Origin: JAYZQT01 sp036136335
GTDB taxonomy: Bacteria > Pseudomonadota > Alphaproteobacteria > MPNO01 > UBA830
Direction: 5' to 3'
Length of the DNA stretch: 64,000 nt
NCBI GenBank assembly: GCA_036136335.1
Contig: JAYZQT010000039.1
Location: 124,001 to 188,000 of the forward strand
Made by a program: the position numbers and the translations under genes. Every line of letters starts with the position of its first letter. Position 1 is the stretch's first letter. Positions 51,497-61,033 of this stretch are shown piece after piece. The notes beneath the pieces were generated by a model, which saw nothing but the letters and a program-made list of their open reading frames with translations, was not told the DNA's origin and searched no databases.

Positions 51497-53080
51497 ATGA
51501 TGCGTAATAGAGAGTCTATATATGAAAAAGCGGTGGAATTTCACCGCGGTGGCCGGTTTTCCGAGGCCATGAGCCTTTACTCAGAAATTTTACGCCTAGA
51601 CCGTGACGATGCTCAGGTTCTTTATCTGCTCGGCTCCGCCCATCTCCAGATTGGCCAGCCAACCGATGCCATTGGGCCGCTTGAGCGAGCCGTTGGGCTT
51701 CAACCGGACAATGCCACTGTGCACAATAATTACGGTGCCGCGCTTCGTGAACTAGGAAGGCCCATAGATGCGCTTAAATCCTTTGAACGCGGGCTCGAGC
51801 TTGAACCGAAGGATGCCGAACTGCACAACAATCGTGCAACAGCCCTCCAAGTTCTGGGGCGTTTGGATGATGCGATAGCCGCTTACGACGTAGCGTTGTC
51901 GCTTAATCCTAATTATCCTGAAGCGTTCCTAAATCGCGGCACAGCACTCGAAGACCTCGGACGGTTGGGAGAAGCGTTGATGCATTACGATCAGGCGTTA
52001 GAACTTCGCCCAGACTTTCCAGAGGCACACTATAACCGCGGCAACGTGATGGGAGTTCTCAAACGCACCGCGGAGGCGTTAGCGTCGTTCGATCGGGCGC
52101 GAGAACTGAAACCTGACTATGCGGAGGCCCACTGGAACAAAGCTCTCACGTTGATATCTGCAGGTAGGTATATTGAGGGCTGGGAGTTGTATGAATGGCG
52201 AATTAAAAAGGCTACTTCCGACGAGCCTTATCCGACCTTTCCGAGACCTTCGTGGCGGGGTCGAGAGGACTTGCATGGCAGAACACTTTTCGTTCATTCT
52301 GAACAGGGCCTAGGCGATGTAATCCAGTTTTGTCGATACCTGCCGCTGGTTCATGACCGCGGTATGCAGGTAGTTTTCGAGGCACCCGTTCCACTTATTC
52401 CCCTGGTCTCGACATTGGCATGCGATATGACGGTAGTTGCCCAGGGGTCAATGCTTCCCCATTTTGACGCTTACTGCCCATTACTCAGTCTTCCTTATTC
52501 GTTTGGGACGACACTTGAAACGGTGCCAATAAAGATTCCCTACCTTTCAGGCGATCCGGGCCGGGTCGAGTGGTGGCAACGCCGACTTGGCTCACGGGAT
52601 CGCTTTAGGGTAGGGGTGGCTTGGTCCGGGACAACGGGAGCAGGTAAGCTCGGGACTCGAAGCATCCCGCTGGAGACGTTAATATCGGCAACTGCCCTTC
52701 CCATCGAGTGCCATTCGCTTCAAGTCAAATACCAAGAGGGCGATTTGCAGACACTCGAGCGAAATCCTGAAATCCGCCAACATCAGGAAGAGTTAGTGGA
52801 TTTCGCAGAGACAGCAGCGCTGATTGAATGCCTCGATCTCGTGATTAGCATCGATACCAGTGTTGCCCACGTTGCGGGGGCTCTGGGAAAGCCGGTATGG
52901 GTTCTCCTTGCATTTGATGCGGATTATCGTTGGATGTTAGAGCGGGAGGATTCTCCATGGTATCCAACTGCGCGGCTATTCCGCCAGCCTACACCCGGCG
53001 ACTGGCAGAGCGTTATAGCTTGCGTGACTGAGGCATTGGAAGCGAAATTGTCTGAACGGAGCCCAGTAAAAGAAGTTTAA
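51497..53080 (+). CDS. TPR protein with glycosyltransferase-like C-terminal domain
   Basis: A 527-residue protein. Residues about 1-215 are a run of at least five tetratricopeptide repeats of 34 residues with conserved Y, N and P positions (e.g. NPNYPEAFLNRGTALEDLGR near 132-151 and PDFPEAHYNRGNVMGVLKR near 166). From about 240 it resembles GT-B glycosyltransferase-related folds: FVHSEQGLGDVIQFCRYLP near 262 and DLVISIDTSVAHVAGALGKPVWVLLAFDADYRWM near 443-476, the nucleotide-sugar binding region of such proteins. TPR-glycosyltransferases often modify proteins or polysaccharides, but donor and acceptor are unknown. It starts at an ATG after AGCGCGGGCG and stands between mnmA and a decayed mnmA copy. 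Confidence 0.88.
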   Translation: MMRNRESIYEKAVEFHRGGRFSEAMSLYSEILRLDRDDAQVLYLLGSAHLQIGQPTDAIGPLERAVGLQPDNATVHNNYGAALRELGRPIDALKSFERGLELEPKDAELHNNRATALQVLGRLDDAIAAYDVALSLNPNYPEAFLNRGTALEDLGRLGEALMHYDQALELRPDFPEAHYNRGNVMGVLKRTAEALASFDRARELKPDYAEAHWNKALTLISAGRYIEGWELYEWRIKKATSDEPYPTFPRPSWRGREDLHGRTLFVHSEQGLGDVIQFCRYLPLVHDRGMQVVFEAPVPLIPLVSTLACDMTVVAQGSMLPHFDAYCPLLSLPYSFGTTLETVPIKIPYLSGDPGRVEWWQRRLGSRDRFRVGVAWSGTTGAGKLGTRSIPLETLISATALPIECHSLQVKYQEGDLQTLERNPEIRQHQEELVDFAETAALIECLDLVISIDTSVAHVAGALGKPVWVLLAFDADYRWMLEREDSPWYPTARLFRQPTPGDWQSVIACVTEALEAKLSERSPVKEV

Positions 53081-53331
53081 AGGTATTTGCGTGACAATTG
53101 GGTTTTATGAGTTCCCGATTGTACTTGCGCCAAAGTGTTGTCTGGCGCCGGGCAAAAATTGGAAGATCGTTATTCAGCGGGACGATAGTTGTTTCTGACA
53201 TTCCGATGCGAGCGGCCAATAATCTCATGAACTGGTCACCCAGCTTGCTATCCGCATCTCAATCAGAAAATGCGGATCGACCTGTCTCATTCAATTTCGA
53301 AGCGCCCTTGTTCAATCCATTCTGTTATTGC

Positions 53332-53484
53332 TCGACACAGGTACCTGTACTGGCGGTACTTTCATTCGGTAGTGTTGAAATCAAGGCAGAAATTATACTT
53401 GAAACTGCAAAGCGAGCCGTTACACCCCGTCGCGCGTGTATTTTATACGATGGCAGGCGTGTGCTTCGAGGCGAATAGATCCAA
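53332..53484 (+). pseudogene. Relic of the mnmA 3' end
   Basis: In frame, STQVPVLAVLSFGSV followed by LETAKRAVTPRRACILYDGRRVLRGE lines up without gaps with the last 51 codons of mnmA (51046-51198): about half the residues match by eye, including STQ, the RAV-P-AC run and YDG-R-L-G. Where mnmA has the Trp of GGWIQ, the relic has TAG (53476-53478) followed by IQ. The open frame runs back to 53098 and its upstream part may be more of the same domain, but that is not convincing. It is a disabled duplicate. It lies 32 bp before the tRNA promoter. Confidence 0.8.
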
Positions 53485-53515
53485 TATGGAGCTCGAATGC
53501 ATGCAATGGATCACC

Positions 53516-53544
53516 TTGACGACGGATGGGCGAACCCCTATATC
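53516..53544 (+). promoter_or_regulatory. Promoter of tRNA-Met
   Basis: TTGACG (53516-53521), 17-bp spacer, TATATC (53539-53544), close to sigma-70 consensus. Transcription would begin near 53551, a few bases before the tRNA. This is independent support for the tRNA's expression. Confidence 0.6.
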
Positions 53545-53556
53545 CGGCGACCCGGC

Positions 53557-53633
53557 GGCGGAGTAGCTCAGCAGGTTAGAGCAGTGGAATCATAATCCAC
53601 GTGTCGGGGGTTCGAGTCCCTCCTCCGCTACCA
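53557..53633 (+). tRNA. tRNA-Met (CAT anticodon)
   Basis: A 77-base cloverleaf including a genome-encoded CCA end. The acceptor stem is GGCGGAG paired with CTCCGCT (G1-T72 wobble), the D arm contains AGCTCAG, the anticodon arm is GTGGA-ATCATAA-TCCAC with anticodon CAT, and the T arm has GGGGG-TTCGAGT-CCCTC. An elongator methionine tRNA is most likely; a CAT anticodon could instead be tRNA-Ile modified to lysidine, but the loop fits Met better. Confidence 0.93.
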
Positions 53634-53813
53634 TTTAATTATACATTGTTACTGGTTATCGGGTTTGTTTATAAGCGACAATCAGAGGTCAAATAACATT
53701 AGTAGGGCGCAGTGAATCAAAATCAAACAGGCCCCGGACTTTAACCCAAACATTTCAGACAAAATTGTCTTTTCCACTTTGACCATTGACGGCTTTTTTC
53801 AAAAGATAGCAAC

Positions 53814-54671
53814 TTATTTATCGTATTTGTCGAACCCCCTGTCTGCGCCACGTATCCTGCGCAAGGTGTAAACATCGGATTCCAGTAGAGGAGTGGCGGA
53901 GACGGGCCATGCCTTCCAGTTGTCCCAAACAGCACTGACAAGCTTTCCGGTTATGGTTCTGCCTTCTTTCCCTGTTAAAAACATAATTAGGTCGACAGCT
54001 GCTGAAAACGAAAAATCATTCTTGTCAAAAACCTCACCCGCTATGGTTTGTTCTTTGCTTCCTGTCCTTGTGACACCGGCACTTACCACCTCTTTCAGGA
54101 GAGCTGTAGGCATCACACCGGGCGCGACACAGTTAACTGTGATTCCAGTCGAGCGTAGCTCTTCGGCAAGGGTCTCGCTAAATCTAACAAGGGCAGCTTT
54201 GAGACTTCCATAGCAATTAAAGTTTGGTCGTGGGCTGGTTGCACCTCCGCCGGATAAATTTACAACGCTCCCATACCCGGCCTGCTTCATTTTTCTGACA
54301 ACATGCGAGGTGATTTCTATCGGTGCAAGAAAATTTACGTTGATGATTTTCATCCAGTCAGTGGTATCAATTTCCCATGAGCGTCCTACAGGCCCTTGAA
54401 TTGCCGCGTTATTAATTAGTACATGAACATATCGAAGTGGGTTGATTGCGGCCTGGCAAAAACGCTTGACGTTTTCGAGGTCAGAAAAGTCACATAAAAA
54501 AATTTCACAATACTGGCCGCGCCGGGCGGGCAGACTTTCCCTTAAACGGCCCAATTTTTTTTTGTCACGGCCCACAAGTATAACAGAATAATTATCCGTC
54601 CAGAACCGTTTGCTGAGCTCGCTCCCAAGGCCCCCTGTTGCTCCTGTAATTATTGCTAATGGTGCGCCCAT
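53814..54671 (-). CDS. Short-chain dehydrogenase/reductase
   Basis: A 285-residue SDR. NADP-binding TGATGGLGSEL at about 11-21 with a following VGRDKKKL suggests NADP preference. The catalytic Ser is in NLSGGGATS and the Tyr-Lys in CYGSLKAAL near 155, with the usual Ser-Tyr-x3-Lys spacing. Substrate unknown. It starts at ATG at 54671 and is isolated, facing the tRNA; a long gene-poor stretch lies upstream. Confidence 0.92.
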   Translation of the reverse strand: MGAPLAIITGATGGLGSELSKRFWTDNYSVILVGRDKKKLGRLRESLPARRGQYCEIFLCDFSDLENVKRFCQAAINPLRYVHVLINNAAIQGPVGRSWEIDTTDWMKIINVNFLAPIEITSHVVRKMKQAGYGSVVNLSGGGATSPRPNFNCYGSLKAALVRFSETLAEELRSTGITVNCVAPGVMPTALLKEVVSAGVTRTGSKEQTIAGEVFDKNDFSFSAAVDLIMFLTGKEGRTITGKLVSAVWDNWKAWPVSATPLLESDVYTLRRIRGADRGFDKYDK

Positions 54672-55267
54672 GAGACCTCCAGGTATTTTTCATCTTGTCG
54701 CAAAAGTTTTATTTTTGACAACTCTTTGGTTGATCCTCAAAATGTTGATAAATCATGAAGGTGTATATTAATGCAACTTCTCGCATCATTCAGCGGCTTA
54801 GTATAATCCCAACGACGATGCCAAAAGGGGTTATTGAGAAACTGAAGCGTCCGTCTGGTTGGATTTTGCAGATCCCTAATACGTTTGTTAGTACACTTAA
54901 TGATGTACTTAATTGTAGGGTGCCACCGTCCTTTCGGACTCGCCGGTGTAAACCGGTTTTAAATCGACGGTGGACAGTGTCTCTTTTAATTATTGTTAAT
55001 AGGCCGGTCCGTAAAAGTTACCGAGTGCCAGTTATCAGAGGGCATCCGTAACTATTGTTGCGAGGGACCAAGGGATTCAACTTACTCTGTCGTTCAATCA
55101 GATTACACAAATTCAAAACCGATGCGCGTTCCCGGTTTTTTTATACATTTAGGGCGGCTTACGCATCATGGAGTTGTTAAGAATTTGAGCGGTCAGTAAC
55201 CCTGCGTCCCGCAGGCAAAACCAACATAGAAGACGTTTGCAACAGGTATCTTGCATAGCCAAACGGT
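54672..55267. other. AT-rich intergenic stretch with no credible gene
   Basis: About 596 bp between an SDR and the giant membrane protein. A 98-codon plus-strand frame at 54755 has no recognisable homology and looks like chance. The one structured element is a nested inverted repeat at 54923-54973. No terminator or mobile element was recognised. It should contain the SDR promoter on the minus strand. Confidence 0.55.
54923..54973 (+). repeat. Nested inverted repeat, possible structured RNA
   Basis: CCACCGTC (54923-54930) pairs with GACGGTGG (54966-54973). Inside it, CCGGT-gtaa-ACCGG (54943-54956) forms a second hairpin. A forked stem of this shape in an otherwise bare intergenic region could be a small RNA element or a terminator-like structure; neither T-run nor known family was identified. 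Confidence 0.35.
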
Positions 55268-58200
55268 TCACTGACTAGGTGCCACCATATGCCTTTTTCT
55301 AGCAACTATAATCCTTACCAACGACATTAAGATAATAACGCCAAATACCGAAAGGGCGATATAACTCAATTTCAGCCCCGTAACGACTTCGGCTGGTGAA
55401 AATAACAGTTCAAGTTTGCCCTCGCCTGGCGGCAGTTTTACGCCCATAAAAATTGCGTTAGCACGCAGAATTGGAAGCGCTCTACCATTAAAACGCGCCT
55501 TCCAATCGGGAGAATATCGGTCACCAAAAAATACGTATCGGCCGCTATTCTTCGCAATACTAGTGACAATATGGTCAGCGTTCTCGATTTGAAAATTAAG
55601 GGGTTGCAAATTTTTTGAACCATCGACACTAGCGCTCGGAGTATTGCCGGTGAGTAATATTGTCGATCGAATTGGGTAATTGGGTGATTTGAGTAAGGCT
55701 AAAGCATGATTGAACGAAGAAACAGAATGCGCATTGGTGAATGTTGCCAAGCGTGGAAGCGCGTTGTGTATTATCTCCAGGCGATTATTATCTCCCAAAC
55801 TGTATTTAACGCCTAATAACTCAAGAAGCCGCTTGTCCCGGACATTCGATAAAATACCCCCGTGTTCAATCTTATATCCAGGGTCGAAGGCCTTGATGAA
55901 ACTTTTGTACTCTTCGGACCAAATTGAATCAATTCCGCTGTATGTTCTTATTCCGTGGAGCATGTTCCAGTTAGTGAAAAGTTCATTTCCGGTGTGGTGG
56001 AGAAAGGTTGTAACAAAATTAAATCTGAATTGGTCCTTTTCAAATTTAATTGATGGCCCAAAGGCTATGTTAGCCAATGGTCCTTTTGTTTTTACAAATT
56101 CTTTGGCTCGGGCGATCACATATTCCGGACGTGACGAGAGGATAGGACTGGCTATTTTTACCAGATTGTTTGAGCCAAGGTTTAGATGCACACGGATCGA
56201 CTGACCAAATTTGCCAGTGTCAATGTAACTTTTCACCCAATGCCACCGGCCATCGGTTGGAACATGGATGGCGGCTGTTCCTTTGCCCACCGACGGACTA
56301 CTCACCATGAGATGTACCGGTTCTTTTCCGGACCCTTTAATAAAAGCGCCGAAATATCCGATTTTAGCGTCGTTGGATAGATCTGCATCAAAATAGACAT
56401 TTTCCCTCCGCTGAGTGGACCCGTCATGGCAGAAGGTAACCGTTGCAGGCATATGGGTGGGTGAACCAGGTCCGATAGAACAAATTGATACTTCCTTGCC
56501 AGCAAACGCCCAGTCTTTGCTTACTGGTTTGAACACAGGTAGGCCATTTGATGCGCCAGTAGTTGAAACAGCCTTTTGTTTCAAAAGATTTGCATGGAGA
56601 AAGTCTATTTTTTCGGATGGATAAATTTCGTTGAAACGCCGCGGGTAGGGGGCATCAGCGTTGGAGTAGGAATATGTCCGGTGCGCGCCTGCCAAATCAA
56701 CGATCGTCAGTAGGGTAAGGCCCATTATAATTCGGCTGAAGGCTACACCTTGTCCAAGCCGGTACCGCTGAACTACATGTAATACGATTACGAACAACAA
56801 CGTCATTTTGAGGAGCCCGGCCGGAGTGTAAAATGTATTAATGAAGGAGTTTTGAAATTGAAGTTGTGAGGAAAAACGAACTGTAACGATCCCAAAAATC
56901 ACAATTATACTGGCGACACCAAGAATTTTTGATTTTTGTGAGAGTTTTCCTAGATCTTTGTCCTCGAAATAAAGGAAGACCAAACAAGCCAGCCCAAACG
57001 CCAGCAAATCCAGCATCATGTAATTTGGTAGGTTGGATGATGGCAACCGAAACAGGAAAAAGTTGCCCTCGGTTGTAATCCCCGGCACGACGATCAGCAT
57101 TAATCCCAACACTAGAGATGATACGACAATCCACGCTGCGATTGACCTGCGCTCCAAAAATCGAATTCGTATTAAGGCCCAAACTGTGAGGCCGATTACC
57201 GTTAGAGGCAAAACCTTGACCAGCAATAGTTCAAGACCGTAGGAATCACGCATTTTTCTTAGTGTTTGGGGTATGATGTCAGCGAAAATCGGTGTGCGTG
57301 CTAATGATGCCAGCTCTGTATAGATCGGCAGATGGGCCAACGTTATCACTGCCCATAGCAAAACGATTATTTTGCTGAGCCCGGCTCGGAATTCAATATG
57401 CCGGTCATCAAATAAACGTAAGGCGGCAATAAGGGTCGCGAGAAAAAAGAAGTTGCTTTGAACTCTGAAACTACCGTCGTGAGAGAAGGGAGTGAAAAAT
57501 AATTTTATTAGGTAAGTCCCGAGAGCCCATGCCTGCGTGTTTCCTAACAGTGCAATCACAAAAGCAGACAGCAGAAATAATAGCGCCATAGTACGCTTTT
57601 GATTTAGCGTCGCCGTAAGAATAAGCAGACAAGGTATTAACCCGAAGTAAAGTGCTGAATGGATTTGAATATGTCTGTTAGCGCCAAACATTCGATTGAT
57701 ATGGAAGCTTTCCCCTATTGTGGAACCAAGCGCCAACGGATTGAAAAGTGTCAATAAATTTTGTTCATGAACGCCGTCACTTATTGCCACTCGAAATAGC
57801 GACAAGGCGGAATGATCTAACACTAGTGTCGTGAAGACCGGGTAAATTCGGTAAAATGCTAATCCAAAAGCGAGCATTCCAGCCAAAGTTGTTGTCAGGA
57901 GGAAGGTCCCCCGATTTCCATTGTCCCGGTCGCTAAACAAAACAAAAATGGCGACCGCTAAGCACGGCATACCAAATCCAGCAACATAGGAAGGATGCGG
58001 GTTTATAAAAATGAAAAACAAACACACCGCGAGTAGTGCTGTCTGGCTAGCCCACGCACGCCGTTGATGCGTTAACAGGAACCAGATAGCGGCCATTGCA
58101 CCGGCGTACATTGGCACGGCGATGAATGCCGTAAAGGTAAACCAATTGAACCAACCCAAACCAGCAACGGTGGCAACTAAAACTGAACTGACCTTGGAAA

Positions 58201-58612
58201 GTCTAAAATGTCTTGCTATCGCGAAAGAAAATGAAACAGTTGCAAAGGTGCATGCAGCATGAATCAGGGCTACACCGTGAAGCATCAAATGCTCTGGAAC
58301 AAGTGCCAGCACCCAAAATAATGGATTAAAATAATGTGCTTGCATACTGCCTGTCATGTCGGTGCCGGCAAAGATTAGGCTATTCCAAAATGGCAGCGAG
58401 CCGTGGTTAGACAGATGCGTCAGTCCGTATATTAAATTTGGAAAGTGATTATAAAGGACGTCGGTTCCGCCCAGGATGAAATGCCCGGTGAGTAACGGGA
58501 ACACACAAATTATCGTAATGAAAAACAGAAATAAAAAATGCCAATTCCTAAACAGGATTGGGAAAAATGCATTGTTGCCGGCTGTCAAACCACTAACCAA
58601 ATATTTATTCAT
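55268..58612 (-). CDS. YfhO-like large membrane glycosyltransferase
   Basis: A 1114-residue multi-pass membrane protein of the YfhO/GT-C type. At least ten hydrophobic segments span residues about 20-640, beginning WHFLFLFFITIICVFPLLTGHF, followed by a long C-terminal soluble part (about 660-1070) and a final helix near 1085-1105 (LKLSYIALSVFGVIILMSLV). It has a TGSMQAHYFNPLFW segment near 88-101 in the first loop, typical of YfhO. Such proteins add sugars (in Gram-positives to lipoteichoic acid, in others to surface glycans) from lipid carriers, but the role in this organism is unknown. It starts at ATG at 58612. Confidence 0.8.
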   Translation of the reverse strand: MNKYLVSGLTAGNNAFFPILFRNWHFLFLFFITIICVFPLLTGHFILGGTDVLYNHFPNLIYGLTHLSNHGSLPFWNSLIFAGTDMTGSMQAHYFNPLFWVLALVPEHLMLHGVALIHAACTFATVSFSFAIARHFRLSKVSSVLVATVAGLGWFNWFTFTAFIAVPMYAGAMAAIWFLLTHQRRAWASQTALLAVCLFFIFINPHPSYVAGFGMPCLAVAIFVLFSDRDNGNRGTFLLTTTLAGMLAFGLAFYRIYPVFTTLVLDHSALSLFRVAISDGVHEQNLLTLFNPLALGSTIGESFHINRMFGANRHIQIHSALYFGLIPCLLILTATLNQKRTMALLFLLSAFVIALLGNTQAWALGTYLIKLFFTPFSHDGSFRVQSNFFFLATLIAALRLFDDRHIEFRAGLSKIIVLLWAVITLAHLPIYTELASLARTPIFADIIPQTLRKMRDSYGLELLLVKVLPLTVIGLTVWALIRIRFLERRSIAAWIVVSSLVLGLMLIVVPGITTEGNFFLFRLPSSNLPNYMMLDLLAFGLACLVFLYFEDKDLGKLSQKSKILGVASIIVIFGIVTVRFSSQLQFQNSFINTFYTPAGLLKMTLLFVIVLHVVQRYRLGQGVAFSRIIMGLTLLTIVDLAGAHRTYSYSNADAPYPRRFNEIYPSEKIDFLHANLLKQKAVSTTGASNGLPVFKPVSKDWAFAGKEVSICSIGPGSPTHMPATVTFCHDGSTQRRENVYFDADLSNDAKIGYFGAFIKGSGKEPVHLMVSSPSVGKGTAAIHVPTDGRWHWVKSYIDTGKFGQSIRVHLNLGSNNLVKIASPILSSRPEYVIARAKEFVKTKGPLANIAFGPSIKFEKDQFRFNFVTTFLHHTGNELFTNWNMLHGIRTYSGIDSIWSEEYKSFIKAFDPGYKIEHGGILSNVRDKRLLELLGVKYSLGDNNRLEIIHNALPRLATFTNAHSVSSFNHALALLKSPNYPIRSTILLTGNTPSASVDGSKNLQPLNFQIENADHIVTSIAKNSGRYVFFGDRYSPDWKARFNGRALPILRANAIFMGVKLPPGEGKLELLFSPAEVVTGLKLSYIALSVFGVIILMSLVRIIVARKRHMVAPSQ

Positions 58613-58871
58613 TCAATAACAACTTTTTGAACATTTGCCGATTTAAAACAAACCGACACACCTTAGATTGCGGGCGGAGCACGTTGTTTTATCGCCTCAC
58701 AAACTGGGCAGCCATTATAATAATCTCTAATTTTTTATCTTTTGATTGGAATTAAGTCTTTAAACACCGGCGAAATATTACCGACATAAGGCTTCCTTAA
58801 ACGACAGTCACTTATAAAAGCCATTGAACAGACATTCAACAAGACTGCCCCAGAAACATAATGTGGTATAT

Positions 58872-59945
58872 CTACCGCACTAGGTGCCTTGCGAGAAAGT
58901 CTGCCATGGGCATACGGGTTACATGATAAAGGTTGTGGCAACAGTGGATACCCTCGGGTTCATAGTGGGTTACTATTTCCCTGGCATTTACCGCTTCGTT
59001 TTCCAATCGCACGGCTTGACTGAAGGGTATGAGGTCATCCTTGACACCGTGTTGAAGATAAAGAGCGCACTCGATCTTCTCGCAGCAGTCTGCCAGATTG
59101 ATAAATTCAAGTATTTCCCGGCCCTTTTGAGGGTCGCTTTCGCCAGCACAATATGTGAAGCCATTACGCGTCATCTCATGCATTTCCCACCAGAAACTTT
59201 TAAGCTCATACAGGACTCCCCAGCATACGCAGGCGACAATACGACTGTCATGTGCAGCACTTCTGGGTGCGTAATACCCACCAAAGCTTCTTCCGAGAAT
59301 TCCAAACCTGGATGCATCAATATCTGTCCGGGTTTCAAGGTAATCCATCACCGCGGACGTAAAGCGCTCGAAATCGGGGCGTATTTTTGCCTCAAAAAAC
59401 ATCTCACCTTGACCCGGACCGTCAAAAGCAAAAGTTGCCATACCACGATCGTGACACATGTGTTCAAATAAATAGCTTTCCTCTTTGGTGCTTTCCAAAC
59501 CACCGATTAAAATGGCACAGGGAGCCCAGTCTACTCCTCTGGGTTTCCTTAAATAACCCGGGATGGTGAGCCCTTCAAAAGGGATATTCACCCGTTCAGC
59601 AGGGGGGTGAAATAATGGCGCAGCACGCTCATACAAGGCTACTTTCTTTTTCTGTCCAGCCTCCCGAAGGTCTGGGCGCTCAAACATGTAGAACTGTGCG
59701 TAGTGATAATACATGCAGGCCTTCCAAAGATAGACACCTGCGGAGAGTTCGTGACCTTCGTTTAAGCGGTCTGCGGCCAGTTGTTCGTACCTGTCGCCAA
59801 TGCCCGTCACGACGGCATACCAATCGTTCCAGCCCGAACATTTCTCGAGTATTTCTTCGATATCGGCGGCCTCGAGACCGTCTCCAATCATACGCCCCTT
59901 GCTACTTTCCATCACGGAAGCGATCACATTATGGCTATCGGTCAA
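58872..59945 (-). CDS. Alpha/beta hydrolase
   Basis: A 357-residue alpha/beta-fold hydrolase. A strong GGAGG site 7 bases ahead supports translation from a TTG at 59945. The nucleophile is in GILGRSFGGYY near 217, with DGPGQGEM near 175 before it; Asp in HGVKDDLIPFSQ near 302 and His in GIHCCHN near 340 complete the triad. The pattern recalls C-C bond hydrolases such as 2,6-dihydroxypseudooxynicotine hydrolase and FrsA-like proteins. A C-C hydrolase would fit a meta-cleavage pathway in this neighbourhood. Substrate unknown. Confidence 0.85.
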   Translation of the reverse strand: MTDSHNVIASVMESSKGRMIGDGLEAADIEEILEKCSGWNDWYAVVTGIGDRYEQLAADRLNEGHELSAGVYLWKACMYYHYAQFYMFERPDLREAGQKKKVALYERAAPLFHPPAERVNIPFEGLTIPGYLRKPRGVDWAPCAILIGGLESTKEESYLFEHMCHDRGMATFAFDGPGQGEMFFEAKIRPDFERFTSAVMDYLETRTDIDASRFGILGRSFGGYYAPRSAAHDSRIVACVCWGVLYELKSFWWEMHEMTRNGFTYCAGESDPQKGREILEFINLADCCEKIECALYLQHGVKDDLIPFSQAVRLENEAVNAREIVTHYEPEGIHCCHNLYHVTRMPMADFLARHLVR

Positions 59946-59969
59946 CGGTCAACCTCCGTGGTTGGTAAA

Positions 59970-59992
59970 TACATATTTATTTGATAAATGTA
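59970..59992. promoter_or_regulatory. Inverted repeat in the hydrolase/HIT divergent region
   Basis: TACAT-AT-TTAT, then TTG, then ATAAATGTA: an imperfect palindrome with a two-base bulge in the left arm, 25 bp upstream of the minus-strand hydrolase start. Possible operator for either flanking gene. Confidence 0.35.
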
Positions 59993-60147
59993 GATTGCCA
60001 CTTAGACAACGCCTGAACCAGAGTGGAATTTATCCGGAATTAATCGCCAAGGCTGGTAGTTGAACATGTGCTACCATACTTCAAATCGCGCTGCTTGGTT
60101 TGGTTGAAAACTTCTCTACTGCAAATTTCGAAACAGGGTATCCGAAA

Positions 60148-60555
60148 ATGGTGTTCCGGCTGGATCCAGCGTTATCAAAAGACAGCTTACCTGTCGCCAG
60201 ACAGAACATCTTCCAGGTGCGCCTGATGAATGACGAGCGGTTTTTTTGGATTTTGATCATCCCCGAAATATCGGGTGCCACCGAATTGCATGAGCTGACG
60301 CCCGACACTGTAGGTGAAATGATGCAACTGGCGGGGGCACTCGGCCATATGTTGAAGCTAGAGACAGCGGCGACAAAAATAAATATAGCGACCATCGGTA
60401 ACGTCGTGGCGCAGTTTCATTTGCACGTGGTTGCGCGGACTAAAAGCGATGATTCCTGGCCGGCCCCGGTCTGGGGCAACGGAATTCCTGTGCCCCTCAG
60501 TTCTCACGAGATGGATCGACGCATATTACTCTTGAGGAACTTTTTACAAATGTGA
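60148..60555 (+). CDS. HIT family protein
   Basis: A 135-residue histidine-triad protein, starting at an ATG (60148) preceded by MVENF-like residues only in a longer, less typical frame that begins with TTG at 60100. The histidine motif is QFHLHVVAR near 89-97, and the C-terminus has the WPAPVWGNG block seen in the alphaproteobacterial branch. HIT proteins hydrolyse or transfer nucleotides; members of this branch are uncharacterised. It is oriented away from the hydrolase. Confidence 0.88.
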   Translation: MVFRLDPALSKDSLPVARQNIFQVRLMNDERFFWILIIPEISGATELHELTPDTVGEMMQLAGALGHMLKLETAATKINIATIGNVVAQFHLHVVARTKSDDSWPAPVWGNGIPVPLSSHEMDRRILLLRNFLQM

Positions 60556-60799
60556 TCTTTGTGTTGCAGTGAAGTTCTGTCGGCGCGTAAAACTCCGTGT
60601 CTCGGATACAGGTTAAACACTCCTATTGGATGGAAGGGATTGAAGTCTGAAGGTTAAAACCCTTTTGATTTAACCTAGTTATCGGCTATATCATCTCCCG
60701 CGTGCCGGGGGTCTTCAACCTGCTCGGCTCTATTCTTTCGCTTGTTAGCCGGGTGCCCGGCAGGGGGCTGTTTTGGAACAATCTATGGGCAGGGCGTAA

Positions 60800-61033
60800 A
60801 TGGCCGGTCGAAAGAAAAAATCGTCGAAACCGGTAGCCCGGGTTTTTAATGTTGTGTACGAGGATGGCAGTCTGAGTTCCAACCGACGTGTCCCCGGTGA
60901 GTTGCTGGTCGACCCGTTTGGTGTTGAGGATATGCTTGATCTAGCCAGAGCAGCAATTCAAAAACAGGATCAGGAAATTGCAGAGCGGTCGGGCGTGGAT
61001 AAACCGCCCATAAAGGAAGTTACCCGAGCCTGA
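60800..61033 (+). CDS. Conserved small protein of unknown function
   Basis: A 77-residue basic protein (first ten residues KKKSSK-rich) with VFNVVYEDGSLSSNRRVPGELL near 15-36 and a C-terminal PPIKEVTR. I recall small alphaproteobacterial hypothetical proteins with this VYEDGxxSSNRxVP core and IKxxTR end; function unknown. It has an ATG start, a compact reading frame and no obvious overlap. Confidence 0.65.
   Translation: MAGRKKKSSKPVARVFNVVYEDGSLSSNRRVPGELLVDPFGVEDMLDLARAAIQKQDQEIAERSGVDKPPIKEVTRA

Noticed and set aside
53557..53633. Possibility that the tRNA gene is an attachment site of an integrated element
   Set aside because: No integrase gene was found and I saw no copy of the tRNA 3' end in the flanks, though I could not search exhaustively.
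54755..55051. A 98-codon plus-strand reading frame
   Set aside because: No homology, no ribosome binding site, basic random-looking composition, and the nested inverted repeat lies inside it.
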